Below, one piece after another: positions 51,763 through 61,599 of a stretch of DNA of 64,000 nucleotides; the first letter of the stretch is position 1; each line of letters opens with the position of its first letter. Made by a program: the position numbers and the translations under genes. This DNA is from Schumannella soli. Lineage in GTDB: Bacteria > Actinomycetota > Actinomycetes > Actinomycetales > Microbacteriaceae. The stretch is from positions 948,799 to 1,012,798 of the forward strand of contig NZ_VHQG01000002.1 of the NCBI RefSeq assembly GCF_006517435.1, read 5' to 3'. The notes beneath the pieces are model-generated. The model worked only from the letters and a program-made list of their open reading frames with translations. It was not told where the DNA came from and made no database searches.

Positions 51763-52662
51763 CTACTTGACGGGAGCCTCGCCGGGCTCCGCCCCGGTGA
51801 CGATCGGCACCCGCACGGCGCTGCCCCACTCGGTCCACGAGCCGTCGTAGTTGCGCACGCCCTCGAAGCCGAGCAGGTGGGTGAGCACGAACCAGGTGTG
51901 GCTCGACCGCTCGCCGATGCGGCAGTACGCGATCACGTCGTCGCCCGCCTGCAGCCCGGCTCCGTCGCGGTAGATCGCATCCAGCTCGCCGACCGGCTTG
52001 AAGGTGCCGTTCTCGGCGACGGCCTTGCCCCACGGCACGCTCTGGGCGGTCGGGATGTGGCCGGCGCGCAGGGCGCTCTCCTCCGGGTAGGCGGGCGCGG
52101 TCGTGCGCTCTCCGCTGTACTCCTCGGGCGAGCGCACGTCGATCAGCGGGTTGCCGAAGTGGGCGAGCACGTCCTCCTTGAAGGCGCGCACGGCGCTGTC
52201 GTCCCGCTCGACGACGGGGTAGTCGACGGCCTCGCGGGTCGTCGGCTCGGTCGTGTACTCGCGGCCCTCGGCCTCCCACTTGGCGCGTCCGCCGTCGAGC
52301 AGGCGCACATCCTCGTGACCGAAGAGCGTGAACACCCAGAGGGCGTAGGCGGCCCACCAGTTCGTCTTGTCGCCGTAGATCACGACGGTGCTGTCCCGCG
52401 AGATGCCCTTGCCGCCGACCAGCTTCGCGAAGCCGGCGCCGTCGACGTAGTCGCGGGTCACCGGATCGTTGAGCTCGGTGTGCCAGTCGACCTTGACCGC
52501 GCCGGGGATGTGGCCGGTCTCGTAGAGCAGCACGTCCTCATCCGACTCGACCACCACCAGCCCCTCGTCGCCGAGGTGCTCGGCCAGCCATTCCGTGCTG
52601 ACCAGGCGCTCGGGGTGCGCGTAGCCGGCGAATGCGGGGGAGTCGTCTCGGGCGACGGACAT
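51763..52662 (-). CDS. sseA: two-domain sulfurtransferase (thiosulfate/3-mercaptopyruvate)
   Basis: A 299-residue tandem rhodanese. The N-terminal inactive domain has [17 protein letters not shown] and [14 protein letters not shown]. The C-terminal active domain has [12 protein letters not shown] and catalytic Cys247 in [13 protein letters not shown]. The CRIGER loop resembles the CRxGxR type of thiosulfate sulfurtransferases. The start at 52660-52662 is preceded by AGGAGG. It leads the sseA-sufE-reductase operon and is divergent from the ZapE-like gene. Confidence 0.92.
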   Translation of the reverse strand: MSVARDDSPAFAGYAHPERLVSTEWLAEHLGDEGLVVVESDEDVLLYETGHIPGAVKVDWHTELNDPVTRDYVDGAGFAKLVGGKGISRDSTVVIYGDKTNWWAAYALWVFTLFGHEDVRLLDGGRAKWEAEGREYTTEPTTREAVDYPVVERDDSAVRAFKEDVLAHFGNPLIDVRSPEEYSGERTTAPAYPEESALRAGHIPTAQSVPWGKAVAENGTFKPVGELDAIYRDGAGLQAGDDVIAYCRIGERSSHTWFVLTHLLGFEGVRNYDGSWTEWGSAVRVPIVTGAEPGEAPVK

Positions 52663-52698
52663 GTCTGGCCTCCTGGGCATCGAGCGTCGGCACCTGGG

Positions 52699-52704
52699 TA
52701 GACT
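52699..52704 (+). promoter_or_regulatory. -10 box upstream of the ZapE-like gene
   Basis: TAGACT about 106 bp before the GTG, in the divergent region with sseA. It would give a 5' UTR of roughly 100 nt with no recognised riboswitch. Confidence 0.35.
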
Positions 52705-52810
52705 CGGCGCCGTTCTCGAATCTAGCCAGGCGACTGGCGGCCCGCTGGAGTGCCGTAAGGATTCGCAATCTCGTCTCCGTCTGCGAGCCGTCCGATCCGA
52801 GGTGCTTTCC

Positions 52811-53830
52811 GTGAGCGTCGACACGTCCTTCCCCTCCCTGCGCGACCGCAGCCCGGAGATGACCGGAGCCGAGATCGCCCAGTCGCTCGTGCCGCCGCGG
52901 CAGTTCGACGGCGCCACGCTCGAGAGCTACCGCCCCGACCCCGACTACCCGTCGCAGTCGGAGGCCGTCGAGCGCGTGCGCGCCTTCGTGGCCAGCTGGG
53001 GACCCCGCCAGGGCGGCCTGTTCTCGCGTCGCCGTCGCGGCGCCGAGACCCGCCCGGGCATCTACCTCGATGGCGGCTTCGGCGTCGGCAAGACCCACCT
53101 GCTCGCGGCGCTCTGGTCGCTCGCGCCGGGTCGCAAGTACTTCGGCACCTTCATCGAGTACACGGCGCTCGTCGGCGCGCTGGGCTACCAGAACACGGTC
53201 AAGACGCTCAGCGGCGCGAGCCTCATCGCGATCGACGAGTTCGAGCTCGATGACCCGGGCGACACGATGATGATGAGCCGCCTGCTGGGCGAGCTCGCCG
53301 CGGGCGGCACCCGCATCGCCGCGACCTCGAACACGCCGCCGAACGCGCTCGGCGAGGGCCGTTTCGCCGCCGCCGACTTCCTGCGCGAGATCAGCGCCCT
53401 CGCCGACCGCTTCGAGATCGTGCGCATCGACGGTCTCGACTACCGCCGCCGCGAGGTCGAGGGCAGCGCCGTGATCCTCGACGACGCGGGGGTGGATGCG
53501 GGCCTCCAGGCGGTCGACGGCGACGTCGCCTCCGACGACTTCGCGGCCCTGCTCAAGCACCTCTCCTCGGTGCATCCCTCGCGCTACGTGAAGATGGTCG
53601 ACGGTCTGCGCGGCATCGGCATCCGCGGAGTGCAGACGCTGACCGACCAGTCGGACGCGCTGCGCTTCGTCGCCTTCGTCGACCGCCTCTACGACGCGCA
53701 GGTGCGCATCTTCTCGACGGGCACGCCGCTCGACCAGGTCTTCGGCGACGACATGCTCGCGGGCGGCTACCGCAAGAAGTACCTGCGCGCGATCTCGCGC
53801 CTCGTCGCCCTCACCGCGGGACGCGACTGA
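52811..53830 (+). CDS. zapE: AFG1/ZapE-like ATPase
   Basis: A 339-residue P-loop ATPase. Walker A is [11 protein letters not shown] with Lys94, and Walker B is [11 protein letters not shown] (Asp142, Glu143). Sensor-like [14 protein letters not shown] and C-terminal LPASRYVKM-type sequence ([20 protein letters not shown]) follow. E. coli ZapE acts on the division ring during constriction; the actinobacterial role is not known. The start is GTG 52811 with GAGGTG 9 nt upstream; ATG 52859 is an alternative. Confidence 0.88.
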   Translation: MSVDTSFPSLRDRSPEMTGAEIAQSLVPPRQFDGATLESYRPDPDYPSQSEAVERVRAFVASWGPRQGGLFSRRRRGAETRPGIYLDGGFGVGKTHLLAALWSLAPGRKYFGTFIEYTALVGALGYQNTVKTLSGASLIAIDEFELDDPGDTMMMSRLLGELAAGGTRIAATSNTPPNALGEGRFAAADFLREISALADRFEIVRIDGLDYRRREVEGSAVILDDAGVDAGLQAVDGDVASDDFAALLKHLSSVHPSRYVKMVDGLRGIGIRGVQTLTDQSDALRFVAFVDRLYDAQVRIFSTGTPLDQVFGDDMLAGGYRKKYLRAISRLVALTAGRD

Positions 53831-53842
53831 CGCCGGCGGCGC

Positions 53843-54772
53843 TCAGCCGTCGAGCAGCGCCGGTCCGAGCAGCAGCACGGTCGGCACCACGACGAGCGCG
53901 ACGGCGCCGACGGTGATGAGCACGCGCGCGGCACCCGGAAGCGGGGCGAGGCCCACGCGGCGCACCCGGTCGAGGATCGCCGAGCGGTCGGCCGCGCCGG
54001 CTTCCATGGGTCCGGTGCTCTCCGAGCCGCCGACCAAGGCGATCGCGCGGGCCAGCGGCTCGGCGCCGTGACTCGCCCGCGCCCTGTCGTCGGCGAGGTA
54101 CTCGACCAGGCGGGCGACGCTCGCTCGCGCCCGCGACGCGATCGGGAACCACGGCAGCGACAGGCTCCAGGCCCGGAACGCGGTCGTCATGAGCGCGTGC
54201 CGCTGCGCCAGGTGCGCCCGCTCGTGCGCGACGACGGCGCCGAGTTCGTCGTCGGAGAGCAGCTCGACGAGCCCCTGCGAGAGCACGGTCATCGGCAGCG
54301 ATCCGACGCCCGGAAGGCAGTAGGCCAGGGGAGCGGGGTCGTCGAGCAGCCGCGTGCCGGGGCGACCCGGATCGGGCGAGCTGAGCAGCGTCACGAGATC
54401 GCGGTGGCGCCGGCGTTCCCGCACGCTCACGACGATCGTCAGCGCGAGGTTCAGCACGAGGTGCGCGACGAGCAGCGCGGCGGCGCCCACGGCCAGCGTC
54501 GGCCAGACGTCGGAGGTCGGCACGGTCTTCTCGGTGCTCACGACGACGAGGAAGAGCCCGGCGGCGTGCACGAGGTCGTCGCCGAAGGGCGCGAGCCCGA
54601 ACGTGGCGAGGGCGCCCACCATCGAGAGTCCGCCCGAGAGCGCGATCGCCTGCCAGAGCACGAGCGCGGTCGCGGGGGCGCGCCGCGGCCACGCGGCGCG
54701 GTCGAGCAGGATGGGCACGGGCACCGCCAGCAGCACCGCGAGCGCGGCGAGCAGGGCCGAGGCCAGCAGCAC
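53843..54772 (-). CDS. M56-family membrane metalloprotease (BlaR1/MecR1-like sensor protease)
   Basis: A 309-residue membrane protein with about four N-terminal and one C-terminal helices. The zinc site is HERAH (His183, Glu184, His187), and the third ligand is in LVEYLADDRA. BlaR1-type proteins sense a signal and cleave a BlaI repressor. This one lacks the extracellular penicillin-binding domain, so its signal is not a beta-lactam in the usual way. The GTG start is 9 bp after the blaI stop, so the two are an operon. No beta-lactamase lies nearby. Confidence 0.88.
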   Translation of the reverse strand: MLLASALLAALAVLLAVPVPILLDRAAWPRRAPATALVLWQAIALSGGLSMVGALATFGLAPFGDDLVHAAGLFLVVVSTEKTVPTSDVWPTLAVGAAALLVAHLVLNLALTIVVSVRERRRHRDLVTLLSSPDPGRPGTRLLDDPAPLAYCLPGVGSLPMTVLSQGLVELLSDDELGAVVAHERAHLAQRHALMTTAFRAWSLSLPWFPIASRARASVARLVEYLADDRARASHGAEPLARAIALVGGSESTGPMEAGAADRSAILDRVRRVGLAPLPGAARVLITVGAVALVVVPTVLLLGPALLDG

Positions 54773-54781
54773 GGGCGGGAG

Positions 54782-55153
54782 CTAGCTCGCGTCGCGCGCG
54801 CGACCGAGCAGCAGCTCGCGCAGGGCGTCGGCCTCGGCCGGGCTGACCTGGCCGACGAAGCGTTCGAGCACGGCGACGCGGTCGTCGGCGCCGTCGAGAA
54901 CGTCGCGCATCAGCTCGGCCGAGTGGTCGGCGCGGCTCGCGACGGCGGTGTAGCGGTGCGGGCGGGTGCTGCGCTCGCGGGTCACGAAGCCCTTCTTCTC
55001 GAGCCGTGAGAGCACCGTGAGCACGGTCGTCGGCGCGAGCCGTTTGCCGGCGTCGGCGGGCAGCAGGTCGACGAGGTCGTAGGCGGTGAGTCCCGCCGGG
55101 GTGCTCCAGAGCTGGTCCATGACGGAGCGCTCGAGCTCTCCCAGTGCTGCCAT
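54782..55153 (-). CDS. blaI: BlaI/MecI/CopY-family repressor
   Basis: A 123-residue winged-helix repressor: LGELERSVMDQLWSTPAGLTAYDLVDLLP (DNA-binding domain) and TVLTVLSRLEKKGFVTRER (recognition helix and wing). The C-terminal helices dimerise and contain the site usually cut by the M56 protease. It is divergent from cydA. Two inverted repeats in the shared promoter region suggest it represses itself and the cytochrome bd operon. A -10 box (TATCGT on the minus strand, 55196-55201) puts its -35 region under the first repeat. Confidence 0.9.
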   Translation of the reverse strand: MAALGELERSVMDQLWSTPAGLTAYDLVDLLPADAGKRLAPTTVLTVLSRLEKKGFVTRERSTRPHRYTAVASRADHSAELMRDVLDGADDRVAVLERFVGQVSPAEADALRELLLGRARDAS

Positions 55154-55217
55154 TTTCGTTCGCCTTCCCGGCCCGGTCGTGCCGGTGCGTCATCCACGAT
55201 ACCGGGTTCCGCGGATT

Positions 55218-55236
55218 TTTCTACGCGAAGTAGAAA
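55218..55236. promoter_or_regulatory. BlaI-type operator 1 between blaI and cydA
   Basis: TTTCTAC and GTAGAAA, an exact 7-bp inverted repeat with a 5-nt spacer. It covers the expected -35 regions of both blaI and cydA. Which protein binds is inferred from position. Confidence 0.7.
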
Positions 55237-55254
55237 TGTGCGTGCCGAGAGTCC

Positions 55255-55260
55255 TACACT
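55255..55260 (+). promoter_or_regulatory. cydA -10 box
   Basis: TACACT lies between the two inverted repeats and predicts a start of transcription near 55267. Confidence 0.5.
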
Positions 55261-55274
55261 GACCGCGTCGCGAC

Positions 55275-55291
55275 TTCTACACACCGTAGAA
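55275..55291. promoter_or_regulatory. BlaI-type operator 2 between blaI and cydA
   Basis: TTCTAC and GTAGAA with a 5-nt spacer, the same repeat as operator 1. It lies just after the predicted cydA transcription start, where a bound repressor would block transcription. Confidence 0.7.
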
Positions 55292-55320
55292 AACGACTCG
55301 ACATCCGGGATGGACCGCGC

Positions 55321-56931
55321 ATGGATCCCCTCGACATCGCCCGCTGGCAGTTCGGCATCACGACCGTCTACCACTTCCTCATGGTGCCGATGACGCTCGG
55401 TCTCGGCCCGGTCGTCGCGATCATGCAGACGAAGTGGGTGCGCACCGGCGACGTGCGCTGGCTGCGCATGACGAAGTTCTGGGGAAAGATCTACCTGATC
55501 AACTTCATCATGGGCGTCGCCACCGGCATCGTCCAGGAGTTCCAGTTCGGCATGGCCTGGAGCGAGTACTCGCGCTTCGTCGGCGACGTGTTCGGCGCCC
55601 CGCTCGCCATGGAGGCGCTGCTCGCGTTCTTCTTCGAGTCGACGTTCCTCGGCCTCTGGATCTTCGGCTGGAGCCGGCTGCCGAAGCGCATCCACCTCGC
55701 CACGCTCTGGATCGCGGTCGCCGGCTCGATCGTCTCGGCCTACTTCATCATCGTCGCGAACTCGTGGATGCAGCATCCCGTCGGCGTCGAGCTGATCGAC
55801 GGCCGCCCGGTCATGACCGACGTGTGGGCCGTGCTGACCAACAACACCGCCCTCGCCGCCTACAGTCACGCGCTCTGCGGCGCCGCCGGGGTCGCCGGCG
55901 GGCTGCTGCTCGGCATCAGCTGGTACCACCTGTGGCGCCGGCGCCAGGACGGCATCGACACGGTGGATGCGCGGGGCCGGGTCGTCGTCGGCGAGGCGCG
56001 CGAGCTGCCGGGCCGCGACCACGCGGACCACTCGGTGTGGATCCGCTCGCTGCGCATCGGCGCCGCCGTCGCGATCATCGGCTTCGGGGGAGTCGCGATC
56101 ACCGGCGACATCCAGGGCAAGCTCATGTTCGAGCAGCAGCCGATGAAGATGGCCGCCGCCGAGGCCGCGTGCGAGAACGGCACGAGCTTCTCGGTGCTGA
56201 CGATCGGCGACCTCGGCGCGAAGGACTGCGACGAGCTCACCAACCTGATCGAGATCCCGGGCCTGCTGTCGTTCCTCGCCCACGGCGACTTCGACACCCA
56301 GATCACGGGCGTCAACTCGCTCATCAGCGAGTACCAGCAGAAGTACGGCACCCACCTGCCCGACAAGGCGATCTACGGCGAGCGCGCCGGCGAGGCGATC
56401 GAGTACGTGCCGCTCATGCCGGTGACCTACTGGGGCTTCCGCATCATGATCGGCTTCGGCGGGCTCGCCGCCTTCGCCGCGGTCGTCGCGCTGTGGCTGA
56501 CCCGCAAGGGCACCGTGCCGCGCTCGAAGTGGATCATGCGCCTGGCCGTGCTCGGCATCCTCGCCCCCTTCGGCGCGAATGCGGCCGGATGGGTGTTCAC
56601 GGAGATGGGGCGCCAGCCCTTCGTCGTGGCGCCGAACCCCGACGGGGTCGACGGCGTGTTCATGTTCACGGCCGCGGCGGTCTCTCCCGGTGTCTCGGCG
56701 GGCGAGCTGCTGTTCTCGGTCATCACGCTGACCGCGCTGTACGCGGTGCTGCTCGTGGTGGAGGTGTCGATCCTCGTGCGCTACATCCGCGGCGGGGTCG
56801 CCTCGGCGATGCCCGAGCTGGCGCACGCGGGCGGCGCAGACGACGACGGCGACGGCCCGGACGGGCCCGACGACGGGGCGCATCCCCGCACCGCGAAGCA
56901 GGACGACGGCGTGCTGTCGTTCGCCTACTGA
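55321..56931 (+). CDS. cydA: cytochrome bd oxidase subunit I
   Basis: A 536-residue membrane subunit of the high-affinity quinol oxidase. Haem ligands are His18 (TVYHFL), a His in AYSHALCG (about 183) and Met in FTEMGRQPF (about 425). The quinol-binding loop carries FEQQPMKMAAAEA and is of the short type. About nine helices are present. The C-terminus has an extra acidic Gly/Asp tail ending DDGVLSFAY. It is first in cydA-cydB-cydDC and follows two BlaI-type operators. The operon is expected to be used at low oxygen or when the main oxidase is inhibited. Confidence 0.97.
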   Translation: MDPLDIARWQFGITTVYHFLMVPMTLGLGPVVAIMQTKWVRTGDVRWLRMTKFWGKIYLINFIMGVATGIVQEFQFGMAWSEYSRFVGDVFGAPLAMEALLAFFFESTFLGLWIFGWSRLPKRIHLATLWIAVAGSIVSAYFIIVANSWMQHPVGVELIDGRPVMTDVWAVLTNNTALAAYSHALCGAAGVAGGLLLGISWYHLWRRRQDGIDTVDARGRVVVGEARELPGRDHADHSVWIRSLRIGAAVAIIGFGGVAITGDIQGKLMFEQQPMKMAAAEAACENGTSFSVLTIGDLGAKDCDELTNLIEIPGLLSFLAHGDFDTQITGVNSLISEYQQKYGTHLPDKAIYGERAGEAIEYVPLMPVTYWGFRIMIGFGGLAAFAAVVALWLTRKGTVPRSKWIMRLAVLGILAPFGANAAGWVFTEMGRQPFVVAPNPDGVDGVFMFTAAAVSPGVSAGELLFSVITLTALYAVLLVVEVSILVRYIRGGVASAMPELAHAGGADDDGDGPDGPDDGAHPRTAKQDDGVLSFAY

Positions 56932-56950
56932 GAGCGCGAGGAGAGACACC

Positions 56951-57979
56951 ATGGACGTTCTGCCCACCCTCTGGTTCGTCGTCATCGCCGTGCTCTGGAC
57001 CGGCTATCTGCTGCTCGAGGGCTTCGACCTCGGCGTCGGCATGCACATGCTCGTGAGCGCCCGCGGCGACAAGGAGCGCCGGCTCATGCTCAACACGATC
57101 GGGCCGGTCTGGGACGGCAACGAGGTGTGGCTGCTGACCGCGGGCGGCGCCACGTTCGCCGCGTTCCCGCTCTGGTACGCCTCCCTGTTCTCGGGCCTCT
57201 ACATCCCGCTCGTGATCGTGCTGGTCGCGCTGATCTTCCGCGCCGTCGCGATCGAGTACCGCGGCAAGCACCACTCGCTGCGCTGGGGGCGGGCGTGGGA
57301 TGTCGCGCTCGGACTCGGGAGCTTCGTCGCCGCCTTCGGGGTGGGGGCGATGCTGGCGATCACGACCACGGGTCTGCCGATCGACGCCAACGGCGACCGG
57401 GTGGGCGGCGCTTTCACCTGGTTGAGCTGGCAGGCGGTCGTCGGCGGGCTCGCGGTCGTCGGCTTCTGCCTGGCGCACGCGGCCGCGTTCCTCGGGCTGA
57501 AGACCGAGGGGGAGATGTCGACGCGGATGCGGCGCTTCTTCCGCCGCGCGACCGTGCCGCTGCTGATCCCCATCGTGGTCTGGGTCGTCGCGGTGCAGCT
57601 CGCCGACGGCAATCCCTTCAGCTGGGGTCTCGTCGTCGTCGCGGCCGCCGGCGCGCTGGTCGGCGTGCTCGGATCGCGGCGGGGGAGCGACGGGATCGGC
57701 TTCCTCGGCATGGCGATCTTCCTGGTGGCGGGCGTCGCCGCGATCTTCACCGCGGTGTACCCGGTCGTGCTGCCCTCGAGCCTCGACCCGGCCGACTCGC
57801 TCACGGTCGCGAACGCGTCCAGCGGCGACTACACGCTCGGCGTCATGACCGTCGTCGCCGCCTTCGGGGTGCCGCTCGTGCTCGCCTCGCAGGGCTGGAC
57901 GTACTGGGTATTCCGCCGACGTCTCGCTGTGCACCACATCCCCGACGCGCATCCGGTCGTCGCCGCCGTGCGCCGATGA
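56951..57979 (+). CDS. cydB: cytochrome bd oxidase subunit II
   Basis: A 342-residue membrane protein with about eight helices. LLLEGFDLGVGMHML and IGPVWDGNEVWLLTAGGATFAAFP are the conserved CydB motifs. It pairs with CydA. The ATG is preceded by GAGGAGAGA. Its stop overlaps the cydDC start as ATGA. Confidence 0.97.
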   Translation: MDVLPTLWFVVIAVLWTGYLLLEGFDLGVGMHMLVSARGDKERRLMLNTIGPVWDGNEVWLLTAGGATFAAFPLWYASLFSGLYIPLVIVLVALIFRAVAIEYRGKHHSLRWGRAWDVALGLGSFVAAFGVGAMLAITTTGLPIDANGDRVGGAFTWLSWQAVVGGLAVVGFCLAHAAAFLGLKTEGEMSTRMRRFFRRATVPLLIPIVVWVVAVQLADGNPFSWGLVVVAAAGALVGVLGSRRGSDGIGFLGMAIFLVAGVAAIFTAVYPVVLPSSLDPADSLTVANASSGDYTLGVMTVVAAFGVPLVLASQGWTYWVFRRRLAVHHIPDAHPVVAAVRR

Positions 57980-60900
57980 GCGACACCGCCGACCGCGCGC
58001 GCCGTGCCGAGACCGGCATCGGGCGGGATCCGCAGCTGCAGCGCGAGCTGCTGCTGCGCGACCGTCCGCGCCTCGTCGGCCTCACCCTGCTCACGCTGCT
58101 GCGCGCGGCGGGCGTGCTGCTGATCGCGGAAGGTCTCGCCCGCGGCATCACGGCGGCGGTGGCCGGAGACGCCGGGCCGGTGATGGATGCGCCGCTGCTC
58201 CTGCTCGCCGGCGGCATCCTCGCGCGAATCGTCGCCGAGTGGGCGACCCGCGTCGTCGCGGCCCGCACCGGATCGGGGATCAAGGCCGAGCAGCGCCGCG
58301 GGCTGCTCGGCGCTCTGCTGCGGCCCGGGGTCGACACGCCCCGGGTCGCCCTGCTCGCGGGGCGTCGCCTCGACGAGCTCGACCGCTACTTCCTCGACGT
58401 CGTCCCGGCGACGCTGGGGGTGGCGGTGGTGCCGGCGGCGGTGCTCGTGCGGGTGCTCGGCGCGGATCTGCTCAGCACGATCATCCTCGTGCTTACGCTG
58501 CCGCTCGTGCCCGTCTTCCTCGCCCTGGTGGGGATGCACACGCGCGACGAGGTCGCGCGGGCCTCGACGGCACTGGACCGGCTGGCCGCGCACCTGGTGG
58601 AGCTCGCGCGCGGCCTGCCGGTCATCGTCGGACTCGGGCGGCTCGACGAGCAGCGAACGGCGCTGACGGGGATCGCCGAGCGCCACCGGCGGGCGACCGT
58701 GCGCACCCTGCGCACGGCGTTCCTCTCGGCGCTCGTGCTCGAGCTGATCGCGACGATCTCGGTCGCGGTCGTCGCGGTCGTGATCGGCATCCGTCTGATC
58801 GGCGGTGCGCTTCCGCTCGAGACGGCCCTGCTCGTGCTCGTGCTCGCCCCCGAGTGCTTCGCGCCGTTCCGCGCCCTCGGATCGGCCTTCCACGCCGCGG
58901 AGGACGGGCTGGATGCGCTGCGCCGCGCCCGGATGCTCATCTCGGGCGGGCGGGAGCCGGAGCAGATCGTCGCACACCGGGTCGCACTCGACGATGCGGA
59001 TGCGATGCCCGCCGTTCGCCTCGCCGGCGTCAGCGTCACGTACGTCGAGCCCCGCGAGAGCGAGGAGGCCGAGCGGAACGACCCGACCACACCGCACCCT
59101 CCGGTCGGTCGGACTCCGGCTCTCGCCCGGATGGACGCCGAGCATCGCGGCCCGGGCCTCATCGCCGTGACGGCGCGCAGCGGCGGCGGCAAATCGACCC
59201 TGCTGACCCTGCTCGCCGATCGTCTCGCGCCCGAGGCGCTCGTTCTCGGCGAGGTGACGACGCCCGCGCCCGCCGCGGTCGCCCGCCAGCATCCGCGCAC
59301 GACGGAACCGCGGGTGCTCGACGAGCTGCTGCTCTGGTCGGACGGCGCCGAGGGCGCCAGCCGGGCGATGGCCGAGCGGCTCGGTCTGCTCCCGCTTCTC
59401 GGGCACGACCCGGCGACCCTCAGCCCGGGCGAGCTGCGACGCCTCGCGGTCGCCCGCGCCGCCCTGCGCCTCGACGCCGGCGCGCGGATGGCCGTGCTCG
59501 ACGAGCCGAGCTCGCAGCTGGATGCGGCGAGCGCCGCGACGGTGCGCGGGCTGATCCACGAGCTGGCCGCCGAGCATCTCGTGGTGGTCGCGACCCACGA
59601 CCCGCTGCTGGTCGCGCTGGCCGACCGGCGCTGGAGCCTCGACGACACCGCCTCCGCGATCCCGGCGACGACGGCCGACGAGCCCGGCTCGCTCGCCGCC
59701 CGCGGTGCGGAGGCCGGCACCCCGAGCGCGGTGCTGCCGACCGCGATGGCGGCGCGGGAACGGCAGGCTCAGCCCGCGGATCGTGCGATATCCACGGCGC
59801 ACGAGGCCGAACCCGACGACGAGACCGCACTCCGGGCATCCCGGCCGCGGCTCGCGGCGATCGCCACCCTGCTGGCTCCCGAGCTGCCCCGCCTTCTCGT
59901 CGCCGCGGTGCTCGGCGCCGCCGCCACCGCCTCCGCCGCCGCACTCACCGGAGTCTCGGGGTGGCTGATCGTGCGCGCCGGCGAGCACGTGGCGATCATG
60001 TACCTGCTCGTCGCGATCGTCGGAGTCCGCTTCTTCGGCATCGCGCGAGCTGTGCTGCGCTACCTCGAGCGGCTGTTCGGCCACGACGCGGCGCTGCGCG
60101 GGGCGGCCCGCCTGCGCGGACGGCTCTGGTCGGCGCTCGCGGCGCTCGGTCCGGGCTACCGCCGCGCGACGCGCTCGGGCGAGACCCTCGACATGCTGGT
60201 CGGGGTCGCCGACACCGTGCGCGATCTGCTGCCCCGCGTCGTGACCCCGGTGCTCGGCGCCGCTCTGTCGCTGGCAGCCTGGATCGCCGCCTCCGCGATC
60301 GTGCTGCCGGACTCCCTCGCCGTCACGCTCCCGGCCGCGCTCTTCGCCCTCGTCGCCGCCCCGGTGACGACGCTCCTCGCCGACGGCGCCGCGACCCGAC
60401 GGATCGAGGTCGAACGCGCCGAGCTGCTGCGCGGCGCCGCGACGGCCGGCGACGCCGCCGACGAGCTCGTGCCCGCCGGTCTCGCCGACCGGGCGCTGAC
60501 CGCACTGCGGGGAACGGCATCCCGCCTCACCCGCGCCGAGCACCGCGGATCGTTCGCCGCGGGAGCCGGCTCCGCGGTCGTGCTGGCCGCCCTCGGCGTC
60601 GCGACCGTGCTCCTGCTCGATCTGTCGGCGCGCGCGGTCGCGGCCGGCTCGCTCACCGGCCCCTTCGTCGCGGTGCTCGCCCTGCTTCCGCTCGCGCTCA
60701 TCGAGGCGGGGGAGTCGGCTGTCGACGCGGCGCGGCGCGCTCCGGCGCTCGTCGACGCACTGGGGCGCATCGCGGCCGTGCCCACGGGCTCGACGGCGGA
60801 ACCCACCCGCTCGACGCGCCGCGCGTCGGCGACGACGACCGTGCACGACGCCCAGCTGCCCGCCGGCGACGCGATCGCGGCATCATCCGGGCGCGATCTC

Positions 60901-61599
60901 GACGGATCGCCAGCGCTCGTGCTCGACGGCGTCGCGCTGCGCTGGCCCGGCGGATCGCGTGTCGTCGACGGTCTCGATGCGGTCGCGACGCCGTCCCAAT
61001 GGCTCGTCGTCGACGGGCCGTCGGGGTCGGGCAAGTCGACGCTGCTCAGCGCGGTGCTCGGCCAGCTGGCACCCGAGGAGGGGCGCATCCTCCTCCCTGA
61101 GACGCCGACGACGGCTGCGCCGGCGAACCCCGCGTCCCCGCACGAGGGCCCGCGTGTCACCTGGGCTCCCCAGGACGCGCACGTCTTCGATGCCAGCCTG
61201 AGGGCCAACCTGCGCCTGGGTCGCCCCGCCGCCGACGCCCCCGATGACGACGAGCTGATCGAGGTGCTGCACCGGGTCGGACTCGGCCGGGTGCTCGACG
61301 CCCGCGACGGGCTCGACACGCGGGTCGGCGCCGGGGGAGCGGCGCTCTCCGGCGGAGAACGCCAGCGTCTCGCGGTCGCCCGCACCCTGCTCAGCCGCGC
61401 CGACGTCGTGCTGATCGACGAGCCGACAGCGCACCTGGACGCCGCGACCGCATCCGCCCTGCTCGCCGAACTGCGCTCCGCTCTCGACGGGCGCATCGTC
61501 GTGCTGGTCTCGCACGACCCCGGGGCCGCCGAGCCGGGAGATCTGCGTCTGACGCTCGGAGCCGGAGCGACGCACCGCCAGCCGCTGCTCGTCCTCTGA
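57976..61599 (+). CDS. cydDC: fused CydD-CydC ABC exporter
   Basis: A 1207-residue fusion of both halves of the thiol exporter needed to assemble cytochrome bd. Each half has a membrane domain of about six helices and an ATPase domain. ATPase 1 has a weak Walker A (ARSGGGKST, near 404), the signature LSPGELRRLAVAR and Walker B MAVLDEPSSQLD. ATPase 2 is canonical: GPSGSGKST (near 1019), LSGGERQRLAVAR and VLIDEPTAHLD. The linker between halves is Ala/Glu-rich. The first site is probably the degenerate one. It is coupled to cydB by a 4-bp overlap. Separate cydD and cydC genes are usual in E. coli and mycobacteria, while fused forms occur in other actinobacteria. Confidence 0.95.
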   Translation: MSDTADRARRAETGIGRDPQLQRELLLRDRPRLVGLTLLTLLRAAGVLLIAEGLARGITAAVAGDAGPVMDAPLLLLAGGILARIVAEWATRVVAARTGSGIKAEQRRGLLGALLRPGVDTPRVALLAGRRLDELDRYFLDVVPATLGVAVVPAAVLVRVLGADLLSTIILVLTLPLVPVFLALVGMHTRDEVARASTALDRLAAHLVELARGLPVIVGLGRLDEQRTALTGIAERHRRATVRTLRTAFLSALVLELIATISVAVVAVVIGIRLIGGALPLETALLVLVLAPECFAPFRALGSAFHAAEDGLDALRRARMLISGGREPEQIVAHRVALDDADAMPAVRLAGVSVTYVEPRESEEAERNDPTTPHPPVGRTPALARMDAEHRGPGLIAVTARSGGGKSTLLTLLADRLAPEALVLGEVTTPAPAAVARQHPRTTEPRVLDELLLWSDGAEGASRAMAERLGLLPLLGHDPATLSPGELRRLAVARAALRLDAGARMAVLDEPSSQLDAASAATVRGLIHELAAEHLVVVATHDPLLVALADRRWSLDDTASAIPATTADEPGSLAARGAEAGTPSAVLPTAMAARERQAQPADRAISTAHEAEPDDETALRASRPRLAAIATLLAPELPRLLVAAVLGAAATASAAALTGVSGWLIVRAGEHVAIMYLLVAIVGVRFFGIARAVLRYLERLFGHDAALRGAARLRGRLWSALAALGPGYRRATRSGETLDMLVGVADTVRDLLPRVVTPVLGAALSLAAWIAASAIVLPDSLAVTLPAALFALVAAPVTTLLADGAATRRIEVERAELLRGAATAGDAADELVPAGLADRALTALRGTASRLTRAEHRGSFAAGAGSAVVLAALGVATVLLLDLSARAVAAGSLTGPFVAVLALLPLALIEAGESAVDAARRAPALVDALGRIAAVPTGSTAEPTRSTRRASATTTVHDAQLPAGDAIAASSGRDLDGSPALVLDGVALRWPGGSRVVDGLDAVATPSQWLVVDGPSGSGKSTLLSAVLGQLAPEEGRILLPETPTTAAPANPASPHEGPRVTWAPQDAHVFDASLRANLRLGRPAADAPDDDELIEVLHRVGLGRVLDARDGLDTRVGAGGAALSGGERQRLAVARTLLSRADVVLIDEPTAHLDAATASALLAELRSALDGRIVVLVSHDPGAAEPGDLRLTLGAGATHRQPLLVL

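Noticed and set aside
57829-60846. A 1005-codon minus-strand open frame
   Set aside because: It lies opposite cydDC and is highly charged low-complexity sequence; a GC shadow.
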